From the NCBI RefSeq assembly GCF_014199205.1, contig NZ_JACIJD010000024.1:1-58273 (forward strand): a stretch of DNA of 58,273 bases, given 5' to 3'. Below, in pieces: positions 34,606 through 44,521 of the stretch. Under the pieces are notes generated by a model that made no database searches, was not told where the DNA came from, and was given only the letters and a program-made list of their open reading frames with translations. This DNA comes from Muricoccus pecuniae (GTDB lineage: Bacteria > Pseudomonadota > Alphaproteobacteria > Acetobacterales > Acetobacteraceae). A program made the translations under genes and the position numbers. Numbering within the stretch: the stretch's first letter is position 1; each line of letters starts with the position of its first letter.

Positions 34606-35540
34606 GCACCTCGACCATCCAGCCCGGCACGCTCCACCGGCCGCTGACCGCGGGAGACGTGGCCGCCGCGGCGCCGCTGCCCGACATCCTGCCGCCGGTC
34701 CGGGCCCGGCGCGGCCTCATCGGCTTCCTCCGCCGCAACCCGACCATCGCGATCGGCGGCGGGCTGATGCTGCTCATCATCGCCGTCGCGATCCTCGCGC
34801 CGCTGCTCTGGACGGTGGACCCGACGGCACTCGCCCCGGCCCGGCGCACGCGCGAGCCCTCGGCCATGTACTGGTTCGGGACCGACATGCTCGGGCGGGA
34901 CGTCTATTCGCGCGTGCTCTACGGGGCGCGCGTGTCGCTGATCGTCGGCTTCGCGGTCGCCTTCTTCTCCTCCGTCATCGGCCTCACCATCGGCCTCGTC
35001 TCCGGCTTCGTCCGATGGGCCGACGCCATCGTCATGCGGGTCATGGACGGGATCATGTCCATCCCCTCCATCCTGCTCGCGATCGCGCTGATGGCGCTGA
35101 CGCGCGGCAGCGTGGGGAACGTGATCCTGGCCATCACCATCGCGGAGGTGCCGCGCGTCTCCCGCCTCGTGCGCGGCGTGGTGCTCTCCCTCCGCGAGCA
35201 GCCCTATGTGGATGCGGCGGTCGCCTCCGGCACGACGACGCCGCGGATCATCCTCCGCCACATCCTGCCCAACACCCTCGCGCCGCTGACGGTGCAGGCG
35301 ACCTATATCTGCGCGAGCGCGATGATCGCCGAGAGCATCCTCTCCTTCATCGGCGCGGGCACCCCGCCCATCATTCCCTCCTGGGGGAACATCATGGCGG
35401 AGGGGAGGGCGCTCTGGCAGGTGAAGCCCTACATCGTCTTCTTCCCCGCCGTCTTCCTCTCCCTCACCGTGCTTGCCGTGAACCTGCTCGGCGACGGGCT
35501 GCGCGACTGGCTCGATCCCCGCATGGCGAAGAAGGTCTGA
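34602..35540 (+). CDS. peptide-type ABC transporter permease (DppC-like)
   Basis: This 312-residue DppC/OppC-type permease starts at a TTG overlapping the previous stop by 4 bp, with GAGGAT seven bases upstream. The N-terminal region (about 1-45) is soluble and Pro/Ala-rich, followed by six helices. It carries the conserved [13 protein letters not shown] motif and the EAA loop [20 protein letters not shown] late [13 protein letters not shown] segment is typical. A longer open frame upstream overlaps the DppB-like gene and has no family similarity. Confidence 0.9.
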   Translation: MSTSTIQPGTLHRPLTAGDVAAAAPLPDILPPVRARRGLIGFLRRNPTIAIGGGLMLLIIAVAILAPLLWTVDPTALAPARRTREPSAMYWFGTDMLGRDVYSRVLYGARVSLIVGFAVAFFSSVIGLTIGLVSGFVRWADAIVMRVMDGIMSIPSILLAIALMALTRGSVGNVILAITIAEVPRVSRLVRGVVLSLREQPYVDAAVASGTTTPRIILRHILPNTLAPLTVQATYICASAMIAESILSFIGAGTPPIIPSWGNIMAEGRALWQVKPYIVFFPAVFLSLTVLAVNLLGDGLRDWLDPRMAKKV

Positions 35541-35544
35541 CCCG

Positions 35545-36554
<1,010 letters not shown>

Positions 36555-36558
<4 letters not shown>

Positions 36559-37643
36559 GCGCCACGCTCTCCACCACCCCGACCACCGACAGCGCCACCT
36601 CCCACGGCTCGGCGCCGGGCAAGCCGCTCCTCCAGGTGGACGACCTCAAGAAGCACTTCCCCCTCCGCGGCGGGCTGCTCGGCGGCGTCACCGGCCAGGT
36701 CTATGCCGTGGACGGCGTCTCCTTCGAGATCGCCAAGGGGGAGACCCTGTCCCTCGTCGGCGAGTCCGGCTGCGGCAAGTCCACCGTGGGCAAGGCCGTG
36801 CTGCGGCTCTTCGACATCACCTCGGGCCAGGTGGTGCTGGACGGCCGGCGGATCGACACGCTGCCGCAATCCTCGCTGCGGCCGATGCGCCGCCGTGTGC
36901 AGGTGGTGTTCCAGGACCCCTTCAGCAGCCTCAACCCCCGCATGCGGGTGAAGGACATCCTGGCCGAGCCGATCCGCAACTTCGGGCTGGCGAAGAACAG
37001 CGCCGATCTCGACCGGCGGCTGGCCGAGCTGATGGACACCGTTCGCCTGCCGCGAGACGCGGTGACACGCTGGCCGCACGAGTTCTCCGGCGGGCAGCGC
37101 CAGCGCATCGGCATCGCCCGGGCGCTCGCCGCCGAGCCGGACCTCATCATCTGCGACGAGGCCGTCTCGGCGCTGGACGTCTCGGTGAAGGCGCAGATCG
37201 TCAACCTGCTCCAGGACCTGCAGAGGGAGCTGGGCCTCGCGCTTCTCTTCATCAGCCACGACCTCGCCATCGTCGAGCACATGACGCACCGGGTGGCCGT
37301 GATGTATCTCGGCAAGATCGTGGAGGTGGCGCCCCGGCGATCCCTCTTCGCCGCGCCCAAGCACCCCTACACCCAGGCGCTGCTCTCGGCGGTTCCCGTG
37401 CCGCAGCCCGGGGCGGCGCGGCAGCGCATCATCCTCAAGGGCGACGTGCCGAGCCCGATCAGCCCTCCCAGCGGCTGCCGCTTCCACACGCGCTGCCCCT
37501 ATGTCTTCGACCGCTGCCGCGTGGAGGAGCCGCTCCTCAAGCCGCCCGAGCCCGGTTTCCACGCCCACACCGCCGCCTGCCACCTGCACGATCTCCCGGC
37601 CGATCAGAATCCGCTGGCCGGGGAGGCCTCTCCGCTGCACTGA
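36555..37643 (+). CDS. peptide-type ABC transporter ATP-binding protein (DppF-like)
   Basis: This 362-residue ATPase has an N-terminal Ser/Thr-rich stretch before the ABC domain. It shows Walker [16 protein letters not shown] near 69, signature [15 protein letters not shown], and Walker [13 protein letters not shown] (Ala-Val in place of the usual Pro-Thr). The C-terminal oligopeptide-type extension has [14 protein letters not shown]. It closes the ABC operon; the next gene starts after 72 bp. Confidence 0.92.
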
Positions 37644-37715
37644 GGCCGGGCCTCGCTTGACGCGTCGGGGAGGCCGCGCGACCCTCGGAACATCGGACCG
37701 GACGGGGAGCGAAGC

Positions 37716-38219
<504 letters not shown>

Positions 38220-38225
38220 CCCGCC

Positions 38226-39017
38226 ATGTACGACTTCCTCTACCACAAGCCCTCGACCGTTTCCGAGGCGGTGGCGCTGCTCGCCGACCCCGAGGTGCGC
38301 CCGATCTCGGGCGGGCAGACGCTCCTGCCCGCGCTGAAGCACCGGCTGGACCGTCCCTCGGCGCTGGTCGATCTCTCCGGCATCGCGGAGCTGCGCGGCA
38401 TCAGGCGGCAGGGCGACCGGATCGTGATCGGCGCGATGACGCGGCATGCCGAGATCCAGCGCGATCCCTCGCTGAACGCCGCCATCCCCGCGCTCGCCCG
38501 CATGGCCGGGCTCCTCGGTGACCCCCAGGTCCGCAACCGCGGCACCATGGGCGGCTCCCTGGCCAACAACGACCCCGCCGCGGACTACCCCTCGGCCGCG
38601 CTGGCGCTCGGCGCCACCCTCGTCACCGACCGCCGGCGCATCGAGGCGGACGACTACTTCCTCGGCATGTTCACCACGGCGCTGGAGCCCGGCGAGCTGC
38701 TGACCGCCATCGAGTTCCCGGTGCCGGAGAAGGCGGGCTACGCCAAGATGCGGAACCCGGCCTCGCGCTACGTCATGACCGGCGTCTTCGTCGCGCGCGG
38801 TCCGATGGGAGTGCGGGTCGTCGTGAACGGCGCGGGTCCGGGCGTGTTCCGCCAGGCGGAGATGGAGGCCGCGCTCTCGGCGAACTGGTCGCCCGAGGCG
38901 GTGGCCAGCATCCGCCAGTCCTCGGACGGGCTGAACGGCGACATCCACGGCAGTGCCGAGTACCGCGCCCACCTCGTCACGGTGATGGCCAAGCGCGCGG
39001 TCCTTGACGCCGGATAG
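38226..39017 (+). CDS. CoxM-like FAD-binding medium subunit
   Basis: This 263-residue FAD-binding protein (FAD_binding_5 then CO_deh_flav_C) shows the FAD loop ISGGQTLLPALKHR near 32-45. The second FAD/phosphate motif RNRGTMGGSLANNDPAADYP lies near 100-118, and the C-terminal domain (about 165-260) has the expected GEL and VFRQAEMEAALS segments. It normally transfers electrons from the Fe-S subunit to the final acceptor. It overlaps the next gene by 14 bp. Confidence 0.9.
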   Translation: MYDFLYHKPSTVSEAVALLADPEVRPISGGQTLLPALKHRLDRPSALVDLSGIAELRGIRRQGDRIVIGAMTRHAEIQRDPSLNAAIPALARMAGLLGDPQVRNRGTMGGSLANNDPAADYPSAALALGATLVTDRRRIEADDYFLGMFTTALEPGELLTAIEFPVPEKAGYAKMRNPASRYVMTGVFVARGPMGVRVVVNGAGPGVFRQAEMEAALSANWSPEAVASIRQSSDGLNGDIHGSAEYRAHLVTVMAKRAVLDAG

Positions 39018-40296
39018 AGGCGCGCCAGCGGGGGAGGGCCGCCATCTCGTCGTGATCGGCGCCGGCATCGTCGGCGCCTGCACGGCCCTCGCCGCCATCG
39101 ACCGCGGCCTGCGCGTCACGATCCTCGATCCCGGCCCGCCGGGCGGGGAGCAGGCGGCCTCCTACGGGAATGGCTGCTGGCTCTCCACCATGTCCGTCAT
39201 CCCGCCCGCGGTGCCCGGGCTCTGGCGCAAGGTGCCGGGCTTCCTGCGTGACCCGCTCGGGCCGCTCGCCATCCGCTGGTCCTACCTCCCCCGCGCGCTG
39301 CCCTGGCTGCTCGCCTATCTTCGCTCGGGCTGGACGGAGGGGCGCGTGCTGGAGACGGCGCGCGCCCTGCGGGCCCTGCTCGACGAGGCACCGTCCCTGC
39401 ACGCCGCCCTCGCCGCGCGGGCCGGGGTGCCGGAGCTGATCCGTCGGGAAGGGCTCATGTATGTCTATCCCTCCCGGGCGGAGTACGAGGCCGAGGCGCT
39501 GGGCTTCCGCATCCGCCGGCAGGTCGGTCTCTCCTGGGATGAGATCGGCCCGGAGCGGATGCGCCAGATCCAGCCCGAGCTGGACCCCCGATACGGCTTC
39601 GGCGCACTCTTCCCCGAAGCCGGCCATTGCACCGATCCCGGCGCCTATGTGGCCGCCCTCGTCGAGAGGGCAGTTGCCGAGGGTGCCGTGCTGCGCCGGA
39701 CAGGAGCAAGCGGGCTGCGGATCGAGGCCGGGAGGCTCCGGGCCGTGCGGACGGGGGAGGGGGAGATCGCCGCCGACCGCGCCGTGATCGCGGCCGGGGC
39801 TCGCTCGGCCGGGCTGGCCGCCAGCGCCGGGTCGCGCGTGCCGCTGGAGACCGAGCGCGGCTACCACGCCGTGGTCCTCGGGGCGGAGACGGGGCCCCGC
39901 ATTCCGATCATGCCGTCGGACGGCAAGATGGGCATCACTGCGACACGCGCCGGGCTGCGCGCCTCCGGCCAGGTCGAGATCGCGGGGCTGGAGGCGGCGC
40001 CGAACTGGAAGCGGTCCGAGATCCTGCGGGACCATCTCCTCCGCGCCTTTCCCCGCCTGCCGAGGGACCTGCCGGCCGAGCGTGTGCGGTTCTGGATGGG
40101 CCACCGCCCCTCGATGCCGGACGGCCTGCCCTGCCTCGGCCCGGCAAGGCACTGCCCGGACGTCATCCTCGCCTTCGGCCACGGGCATGTGGGCTTGGTT
40201 GCCGCGCCCCGCAGCGGGGAGGCCGCCGCGGCGCTCGCGGCGGGCGACGTTCCGGCCCTGGATCTCCGGCCCTATAATCCGCGCCGATTCGGCTAG
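39004..40296 (+). CDS. DadA-like FAD-dependent oxidoreductase
   Basis: This 430-residue flavoprotein is of the D-amino acid dehydrogenase/DAO family. It has the N-terminal Rossmann motif VIGAGIVGACTALAA near 18-32 with Asp for FAD ribose. A central substrate domain follows, with EGLMYVYPSR and GFGALFPEAGHCTDPGAYV. The C-terminal FAD motif GHRPSMPDGLPCLGPA precedes FGHGHVGLVAAP. It likely oxidises an amine or D-amino acid. The TTG start at 39004 overlaps coxM by 14 bp; the ribosome site is weak and a later GTG at 39052 is possible. Tight overlap suggests a shared function with the CoxSM pair. Confidence 0.85.
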   Translation: MTPDRGAPAGEGRHLVVIGAGIVGACTALAAIDRGLRVTILDPGPPGGEQAASYGNGCWLSTMSVIPPAVPGLWRKVPGFLRDPLGPLAIRWSYLPRALPWLLAYLRSGWTEGRVLETARALRALLDEAPSLHAALAARAGVPELIRREGLMYVYPSRAEYEAEALGFRIRRQVGLSWDEIGPERMRQIQPELDPRYGFGALFPEAGHCTDPGAYVAALVERAVAEGAVLRRTGASGLRIEAGRLRAVRTGEGEIAADRAVIAAGARSAGLAASAGSRVPLETERGYHAVVLGAETGPRIPIMPSDGKMGITATRAGLRASGQVEIAGLEAAPNWKRSEILRDHLLRAFPRLPRDLPAERVRFWMGHRPSMPDGLPCLGPARHCPDVILAFGHGHVGLVAAPRSGEAAAALAAGDVPALDLRPYNPRRFG

Positions 40297-40378
40297 CATT
40301 CCTTGTAGGGCCGTGCCAGCATGACGATACCGGTCCTGCATCCCGTCGGGCCGATCTGTTTGCGGATAGTGAGATAAA

Positions 40379-41149
40379 GTGTTCCCCGAGAATGAATCGC
40401 AGGGCGGCACCGGGCCCGTCGAGGCCGAGGTGAAGTGGTACAACGGCCGCAAGGGTTTCGGCTTCGTGCTCGGGCCCGACGGACAGGACGTGTTCTTCCA
40501 CGCATCTGCCATGGCCGAGGCCGGTATCCAGTCGGCTGACACGGGTGACAAGCTCGTCTGCGAGATCGGCACGGACCGCCAGGGCCGGCGGCTCGTGACC
40601 CGCATCATGGAGCTGAAGCCCGGGCCGGGCGGCGGCGCCGGTGGTGGCGGGTTCGGGGATCGTCCCCCGCGTCGTGACTTCGGTGGTGGCGGCGGCGGGT
40701 TCGGGGATCGTCCCCCGCGTCGTGACTTCGGTGGTGGCGGCGGCGGGTTCGGGGATCGTCCCCCGCGCCGTGACTTCGGTGGTGGCGGCGGCGGCTTCGG
40801 TGACCGTCCCCCGCGCCGTGAGTTCGGCGGTGGCGGCGGCTTCGGTGGCGCGGGTGCCGGTGGCGGCTTCGGCGCCCCGCGCCGCGAGTTCGGCGATCGT
40901 CCGCCCCGGCGTGACTTCGGCCGTGACGAGGGTGGCCCCACCTATGCCGTGAACGGCACGGTGAAGTGGTTCGACCAGGTCCGCGGCTTCGGCTTCGTGA
41001 CGCCGGACGATGGTGGCCAGGACGTGTTCCTGCACTCCTCTGTCCTGCAGCGCGCGGGCGTGACGGACGTGCAGCAGGGCCAGAAGGTGGCGCTGGACGT
41101 TCGCGACGGCCAGCGCGGGCGCCAGGCCGTGCAGTACAAGGGCAGCTGA
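40379..41149 (+). CDS. double cold-shock-domain protein with Gly/Arg-rich repeat linker
   Basis: This 256-residue protein has two cold-shock domains. CSD1 (about 12-80) has RNP1 KGFGFV and RNP2 DVFFHAS; CSD2 (about 187-255) has RGFGFV and DVFLHSS. The linker (about 82-186) contains four 16-residue repeats starting at residue 91, each FGDRPPRR(D/E)F plus a glycine run. A degenerate GFGAPRREF and a fifth RPPRRDF follow. CSDs bind single-stranded RNA/DNA; the FG/RG-rich linker looks disordered and may add RNA binding or self-association. It starts at GTG, and the 82-bp upstream region has no clear promoter. A good terminator follows. Confidence 0.88.
   Translation: MFPENESQGGTGPVEAEVKWYNGRKGFGFVLGPDGQDVFFHASAMAEAGIQSADTGDKLVCEIGTDRQGRRLVTRIMELKPGPGGGAGGGGFGDRPPRRDFGGGGGGFGDRPPRRDFGGGGGGFGDRPPRRDFGGGGGGFGDRPPRREFGGGGGFGGAGAGGGFGAPRREFGDRPPRRDFGRDEGGPTYAVNGTVKWFDQVRGFGFVTPDDGGQDVFLHSSVLQRAGVTDVQQGQKVALDVRDGQRGRQAVQYKGS
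40649..40840 (+). repeat. 48-bp in-frame tandem repeat (four copies)
   Basis: Four head-to-tail 48-bp units encode the 16-residue repeat of the cold-shock protein linker. The first three copies are nearly identical at the DNA level (GGTTCGGGGATCG core), and the fourth has diverged at several third positions. Copy number could vary by slippage without breaking the frame. Confidence 0.8.
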
Positions 41150-41175
41150 TCCCGCTCTCCCTGGACAGGGATCGG

Positions 41176-41204
41176 AAGCCCCGGCCATCGTGCCGGGGCT
41201 TTTT
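41176..41204 (+). terminator. rho-independent terminator of the cold-shock gene
   Basis: AGCCCCGGC (41177-41185) pairs with GCCGGGGCT (41192-41200), followed by TTTTT. It lies 27 bp after the cold-shock gene stop and is the best intrinsic terminator in the window. Confidence 0.88.
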
Positions 41205-41296
41205 GATTCCAGGGCCAGCGTTAGCACTTTCTTCACTTTCCGCGGCCACTCTTCGGTGAAGGGCGGACAACCTGCCAACGCGAAGGGAAGACCCCG

Positions 41297-42127
41297 ATGG
41301 CGATGAACTCGGTGAACACGAATATCGGCGCGCAGGTCGCGCTGCAGTCGTTGAACCGCACGAATGACGCGCTTGCGACAACGCAGAAGCGTGTCTCGAC
41401 CGGTTTTCGTGTTTCCGACGCGAAGGATGACGGCGCGGCCTTTGCCGTGGCGCAGTCCGTTCGTTCCGATATTGCCGGCCTTACCTCGGCCAATGAGCAG
41501 ATGGGCAGCGTCCAGGGCATTCTGGACACGACGCTTGCTGGGCTGAACAAGATCTCGGAGACGATGACCTCGATCCGAGGTGTCCTGGTGAAGCTGGCCG
41601 ATGGCACGCTCTCCACCTCCCAGCGCGACCAGTACACGGCCCAGTACGAGTCGCTGAGGACTCAGGTCACCGACTTCATTGCCGACGCCACCTACAATGG
41701 TCGTAGCCTGCTACACACGATTTCTGCGAGCGGCGGAGGCGATATCGCCACCACGCGTAATGAGCAGGCAACGACCTATACTCTCACGGCGATCGCTGCC
41801 GCGACGACACTCATCGTGACCGCTGCGCCCGCCAACGCCACCGATGCGGCCTCCGCCCTGAACGGTGATTTCACGACTAAGATGAAGGCAGTGAACACTG
41901 CCCTGAACACATTCGGCGCCAACTCGAACTACCTCCAATCGCAGATCAGCTACAACAAAGAGAAGTTGGACGCGCTGGAGTCCGGGCTCGGCTCCTTGAT
42001 CGATGCTGACCTTGCCAAGGAGAGCGCGCGCCTCCAGGCCCTGCAGATCCGCCAGCAGCTCGGCACCCAGGCGCTCGGCATCGCCAACCAGTCGCCCCAG
42101 CAGCTCTTGAGCCTCTTCAAGGGCTGA
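41297..42127 (+). CDS. fliC: flagellin
   Basis: This 276-residue flagellin is short and made mainly of D0/D1 domains. The N-terminus has NTNIGAQVALQSLNRT and a helix ending near 140. The C-terminus has NYLQSQISYNKEKLDALESG, then IDADLAKESARLQALQIRQQL ending in SLFKG. The variable centre (about 145-190) is a small Thr/Ala-rich insert. It is exported by the flagellar type III system; no signal peptide is expected. GGGAAG lies 8 nt before the ATG. It stands alone without other flagellar genes, after the terminator at 41176-41204, so it must have its own promoter, which I could not identify. Codon use is somewhat less GC-biased than its neighbours. Confidence 0.9.
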   Translation: MAMNSVNTNIGAQVALQSLNRTNDALATTQKRVSTGFRVSDAKDDGAAFAVAQSVRSDIAGLTSANEQMGSVQGILDTTLAGLNKISETMTSIRGVLVKLADGTLSTSQRDQYTAQYESLRTQVTDFIADATYNGRSLLHTISASGGGDIATTRNEQATTYTLTAIAAATTLIVTAAPANATDAASALNGDFTTKMKAVNTALNTFGANSNYLQSQISYNKEKLDALESGLGSLIDADLAKESARLQALQIRQQLGTQALGIANQSPQQLLSLFKG

Positions 42128-42200
42128 GGACACCCCTCGGGGCGATGGATAAGCGGCGCCGGCATCCCTATCTTCCCCTCAAAATCGGGGAGTCTGAGAG

Positions 42201-43388
42201 ATGGCCGGTACAGCATCGGGTGGCGCCTGCATCGTGGGCTGGGCGCACACGCCATTCGGCCGCATCGAGGACGCGCCGGACGCGGAGGCACTAATCGGGC
42301 GCGTGGCCCGGGCTGCCATCGAGGACGCCGGGATCGAGCCCTCGGAGGTTGATGCCATCTATGTCGGCCATTTCAACGGCGGCTTCCAGAAGCAGGATTT
42401 CCCATCCTCCCTCGTCATGCAGTCGCTGCCGGAACTCCGCTTCAAACCGGCGACTCGCCTTGAGAATGCCTGTGCGACCGGATCCGCGGCCATCCATGCG
42501 GGCATGAATTTCCTGGCCGCGGGCGGAGGGCGCTTCACCCTCGTCCTCGGCGTCGAGAAGATGACGGCCATCCCGGGCTCCGAGGTGGGCGATGTCTTGC
42601 TCGGCTGCGCCTATCGCCGGGAGGAGGGGGACATCCCGGCGGGCTTCGCGGGCGTCTTCGCCCGGATCGCCCAGGCCTATTTCCAGAGGCACGGCGACCA
42701 GTCCGATGCGCTGGCCGCCATCGCGGCGAAGAACCATCGCAACGGCGTGGACAATCCCTATGCCCAGATGCGCAAGGACCTCGGCTACGAGTTCTGCCGC
42801 ACGGAGAGCGAGCGGAACCCGGTCGTCGCCGGGCCGCTCAAGCGCACGGATTGCAGCCTCGTCTCCGACGGCGCCGCGGCGCTCGTGCTGACCGACGCCG
42901 AGACGGCGGCGACGATGGGCAAGGCGGTCCGCTTCCGTGCCGCGGTGCAGGTCAACGACTTCATGCCGATCTCCGCCCGCGACATCACGCGCTTCGAGGG
43001 CGCGCAGGAAGCATGGCGCCGGGCCTATGAGGCCGCCGGCACGGGCGTTTCCGACCTCTCCTTCGCCGAGGTGCATGACTGCTTCACCATCGCCGAGCTG
43101 ATCGACTACGAGGCGATGGGGCTCGTGCCGGAAGGGCAGGGGGCCCGCGCGGTGCTGGAGGGCATGGTGGCCAAGGGCGGGCGCCTGCCGGTGAACCCGT
43201 CGGGCGGGCTGAAGTCGAAGGGCCATCCCATCGGGGCGACGGGTGTCTCGATGCACGTCCTCTCCGCCATGCAGCTCGCGGGGGAGGCCGGCGGGATGCA
43301 GGTTCCGGGCGCGACGCTCGGCGGCGTGTTCAACATGGGCGGGGCGGCGGTGGCGAACTACGTCTCCATCCTGGAGAGGCTGCGCTGA
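42201..43388 (+). CDS. SCP2-type thiolase (acetyl-CoA acetyltransferase family)
   Basis: This 395-residue thiolase-fold protein has nucleophile Cys91 in ENACATGS and His342 in KSKGHPIGATG. The usual C-terminal CxG cysteine is missing; GGVFNMGG occupies the place, as in SCP2/SCPx-like thiolases. The residue pair suggests thiolytic cleavage or condensation of acyl-CoAs with altered proton transfer. It overlaps the CTG start of the deacetylase gene by 4 bp (CTGA), so the two are likely coupled. The substrate is unknown. Confidence 0.88.
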   Translation: MAGTASGGACIVGWAHTPFGRIEDAPDAEALIGRVARAAIEDAGIEPSEVDAIYVGHFNGGFQKQDFPSSLVMQSLPELRFKPATRLENACATGSAAIHAGMNFLAAGGGRFTLVLGVEKMTAIPGSEVGDVLLGCAYRREEGDIPAGFAGVFARIAQAYFQRHGDQSDALAAIAAKNHRNGVDNPYAQMRKDLGYEFCRTESERNPVVAGPLKRTDCSLVSDGAAALVLTDAETAATMGKAVRFRAAVQVNDFMPISARDITRFEGAQEAWRRAYEAAGTGVSDLSFAEVHDCFTIAELIDYEAMGLVPEGQGARAVLEGMVAKGGRLPVNPSGGLKSKGHPIGATGVSMHVLSAMQLAGEAGGMQVPGATLGGVFNMGGAAVANYVSILERLR

Positions 43389-44521
43389 GGCAGCCGCTCC
43401 TTATCGGCTCCGAGGTCTACCGGGGCTCGACTTATGGCCCGAAGCATCCCCTGGCTATACAGCGGGTGCCGGCGACGCTGGACCTCATCCGGGCGCTGGG
43501 CTGGCTCGATCCCCACCGCTACCTCGACAGCCCCCGGGCGACTCCGCAACAGCTCGCCCGCTTCCACACGCCTGACTACATCGCCGCGCTGGAGCTGGCC
43601 GAGGCGGAGGGCTCCGTCCCCCCGGAGGTGCGGGAGCGCCACCATCTCGGCGCGCATGGCAACCCCATCTACCGGGAGGTCTTCCGGCGCCCCGCCACGG
43701 GGGCGGGCGGGGCGATCCTGGCCGCGCGGCTGACCCGACGGGGCGGCATCGTCCATGTGCCCGGCGCCGGCACGCATCACGCGATGCCCGACCGCGCCTC
43801 CGGCTTCTGCTACATCAACGATCCCGTGCTCGGCCTGCTCGAATGGCTGGATCTCGGCCTGACCGACATCCTCTACATCGACATCGACGCCCATCACGGC
43901 GACGGGGTGGAGCACGCCTTCCGCGACGATCCCCGCGTCTTCACCCTCTCGGTCCATGAGGCCGGGCGCTGGCCCTTCACGGGCGGGCTGGAGGACCGGG
44001 CGGACGGGCACGCGCGCAACATCCCCGTGCCGCAGGGCTTCAACGACACGGAGATGGACCACGTCCTGCACGCGGCCATCCTGCCCATCCTGCGGCACCT
44101 CCGCCCCCAGGCGGTCATGCTCCAGTGCGGGGCGGACATGCTGGAGGAGGACCCGCTCGCCCGCCTATCCCTGTCCAACAACACGCATCTCGCCGTGGTG
44201 CGCGCGGTGATGGCCGAGGCGCCGCGGCTGATCGTGACGGGGGGAGGGGGGTACAATCCCTGGACCGTCGCCCGCTGCTGGGCCGCCGTCTGGGGCGCGC
44301 TGGACAACCGGCCCATGCCGGGCCGGCTGCCACCGGCAGCGGAGAGGGTGCTGCGCGGCCTCGACTGGGACCGGGCTGCCGGGCGCAACCCGCCGGAGCA
44401 CTGGTCCACCACCCTGGTCGACCAGCCCCGGCCCGGCTCGTTGCGCGAGGAGGTGGTCGCGGCCTGCCGGTCGGTGCTGGAAGGGCTACCCGAGCCCGCT
44501 ACGCCGGCACCAGCAGGCTGA
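43385..44521 (+). CDS. histone deacetylase-like/acetylpolyamine amidohydrolase family protein
   Basis: This roughly 378-residue arginase/deacetylase-fold enzyme has the zinc and catalytic residues in [17 protein letters not shown] and [11 protein letters not shown], plus the later [16 protein letters not shown]. These fit class I HDAC-like/AcuC proteins that remove acetyl groups from lysines or polyamines. No ATG, GTG or TTG lies before the conserved N-terminus ([16 protein letters not shown]). A CTG at 43385 with GAGAGG six bases upstream, overlapping the thiolase stop, is the best start. A start at GTG 43466 would lose 27 conserved residues. The 3' end overlaps ispDF by 23 bp, convergently. 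Confidence 0.85.
   Translation: MRQPLLIGSEVYRGSTYGPKHPLAIQRVPATLDLIRALGWLDPHRYLDSPRATPQQLARFHTPDYIAALELAEAEGSVPPEVRERHHLGAHGNPIYREVFRRPATGAGGAILAARLTRRGGIVHVPGAGTHHAMPDRASGFCYINDPVLGLLEWLDLGLTDILYIDIDAHHGDGVEHAFRDDPRVFTLSVHEAGRWPFTGGLEDRADGHARNIPVPQGFNDTEMDHVLHAAILPILRHLRPQAVMLQCGADMLEEDPLARLSLSNNTHLAVVRAVMAEAPRLIVTGGGGYNPWTVARCWAAVWGALDNRPMPGRLPPAAERVLRGLDWDRAAGRNPPEHWSTTLVDQPRPGSLREEVVAACRSVLEGLPEPATPAPAG

Noticed and set aside
40640-40930. CRISPR-like array in the repeated region
   Set aside because: The repeats are contiguous, 48 bp without spacers, and encode an in-frame protein linker.
38977-40941. 654-codon frame antisense to the DadA-like and cold-shock genes, starting with a Pro/Arg/Ser repeat
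   Set aside because: The repeats merely mirror the 48-bp repeats of the cold-shock gene; no independent protein signal is seen.
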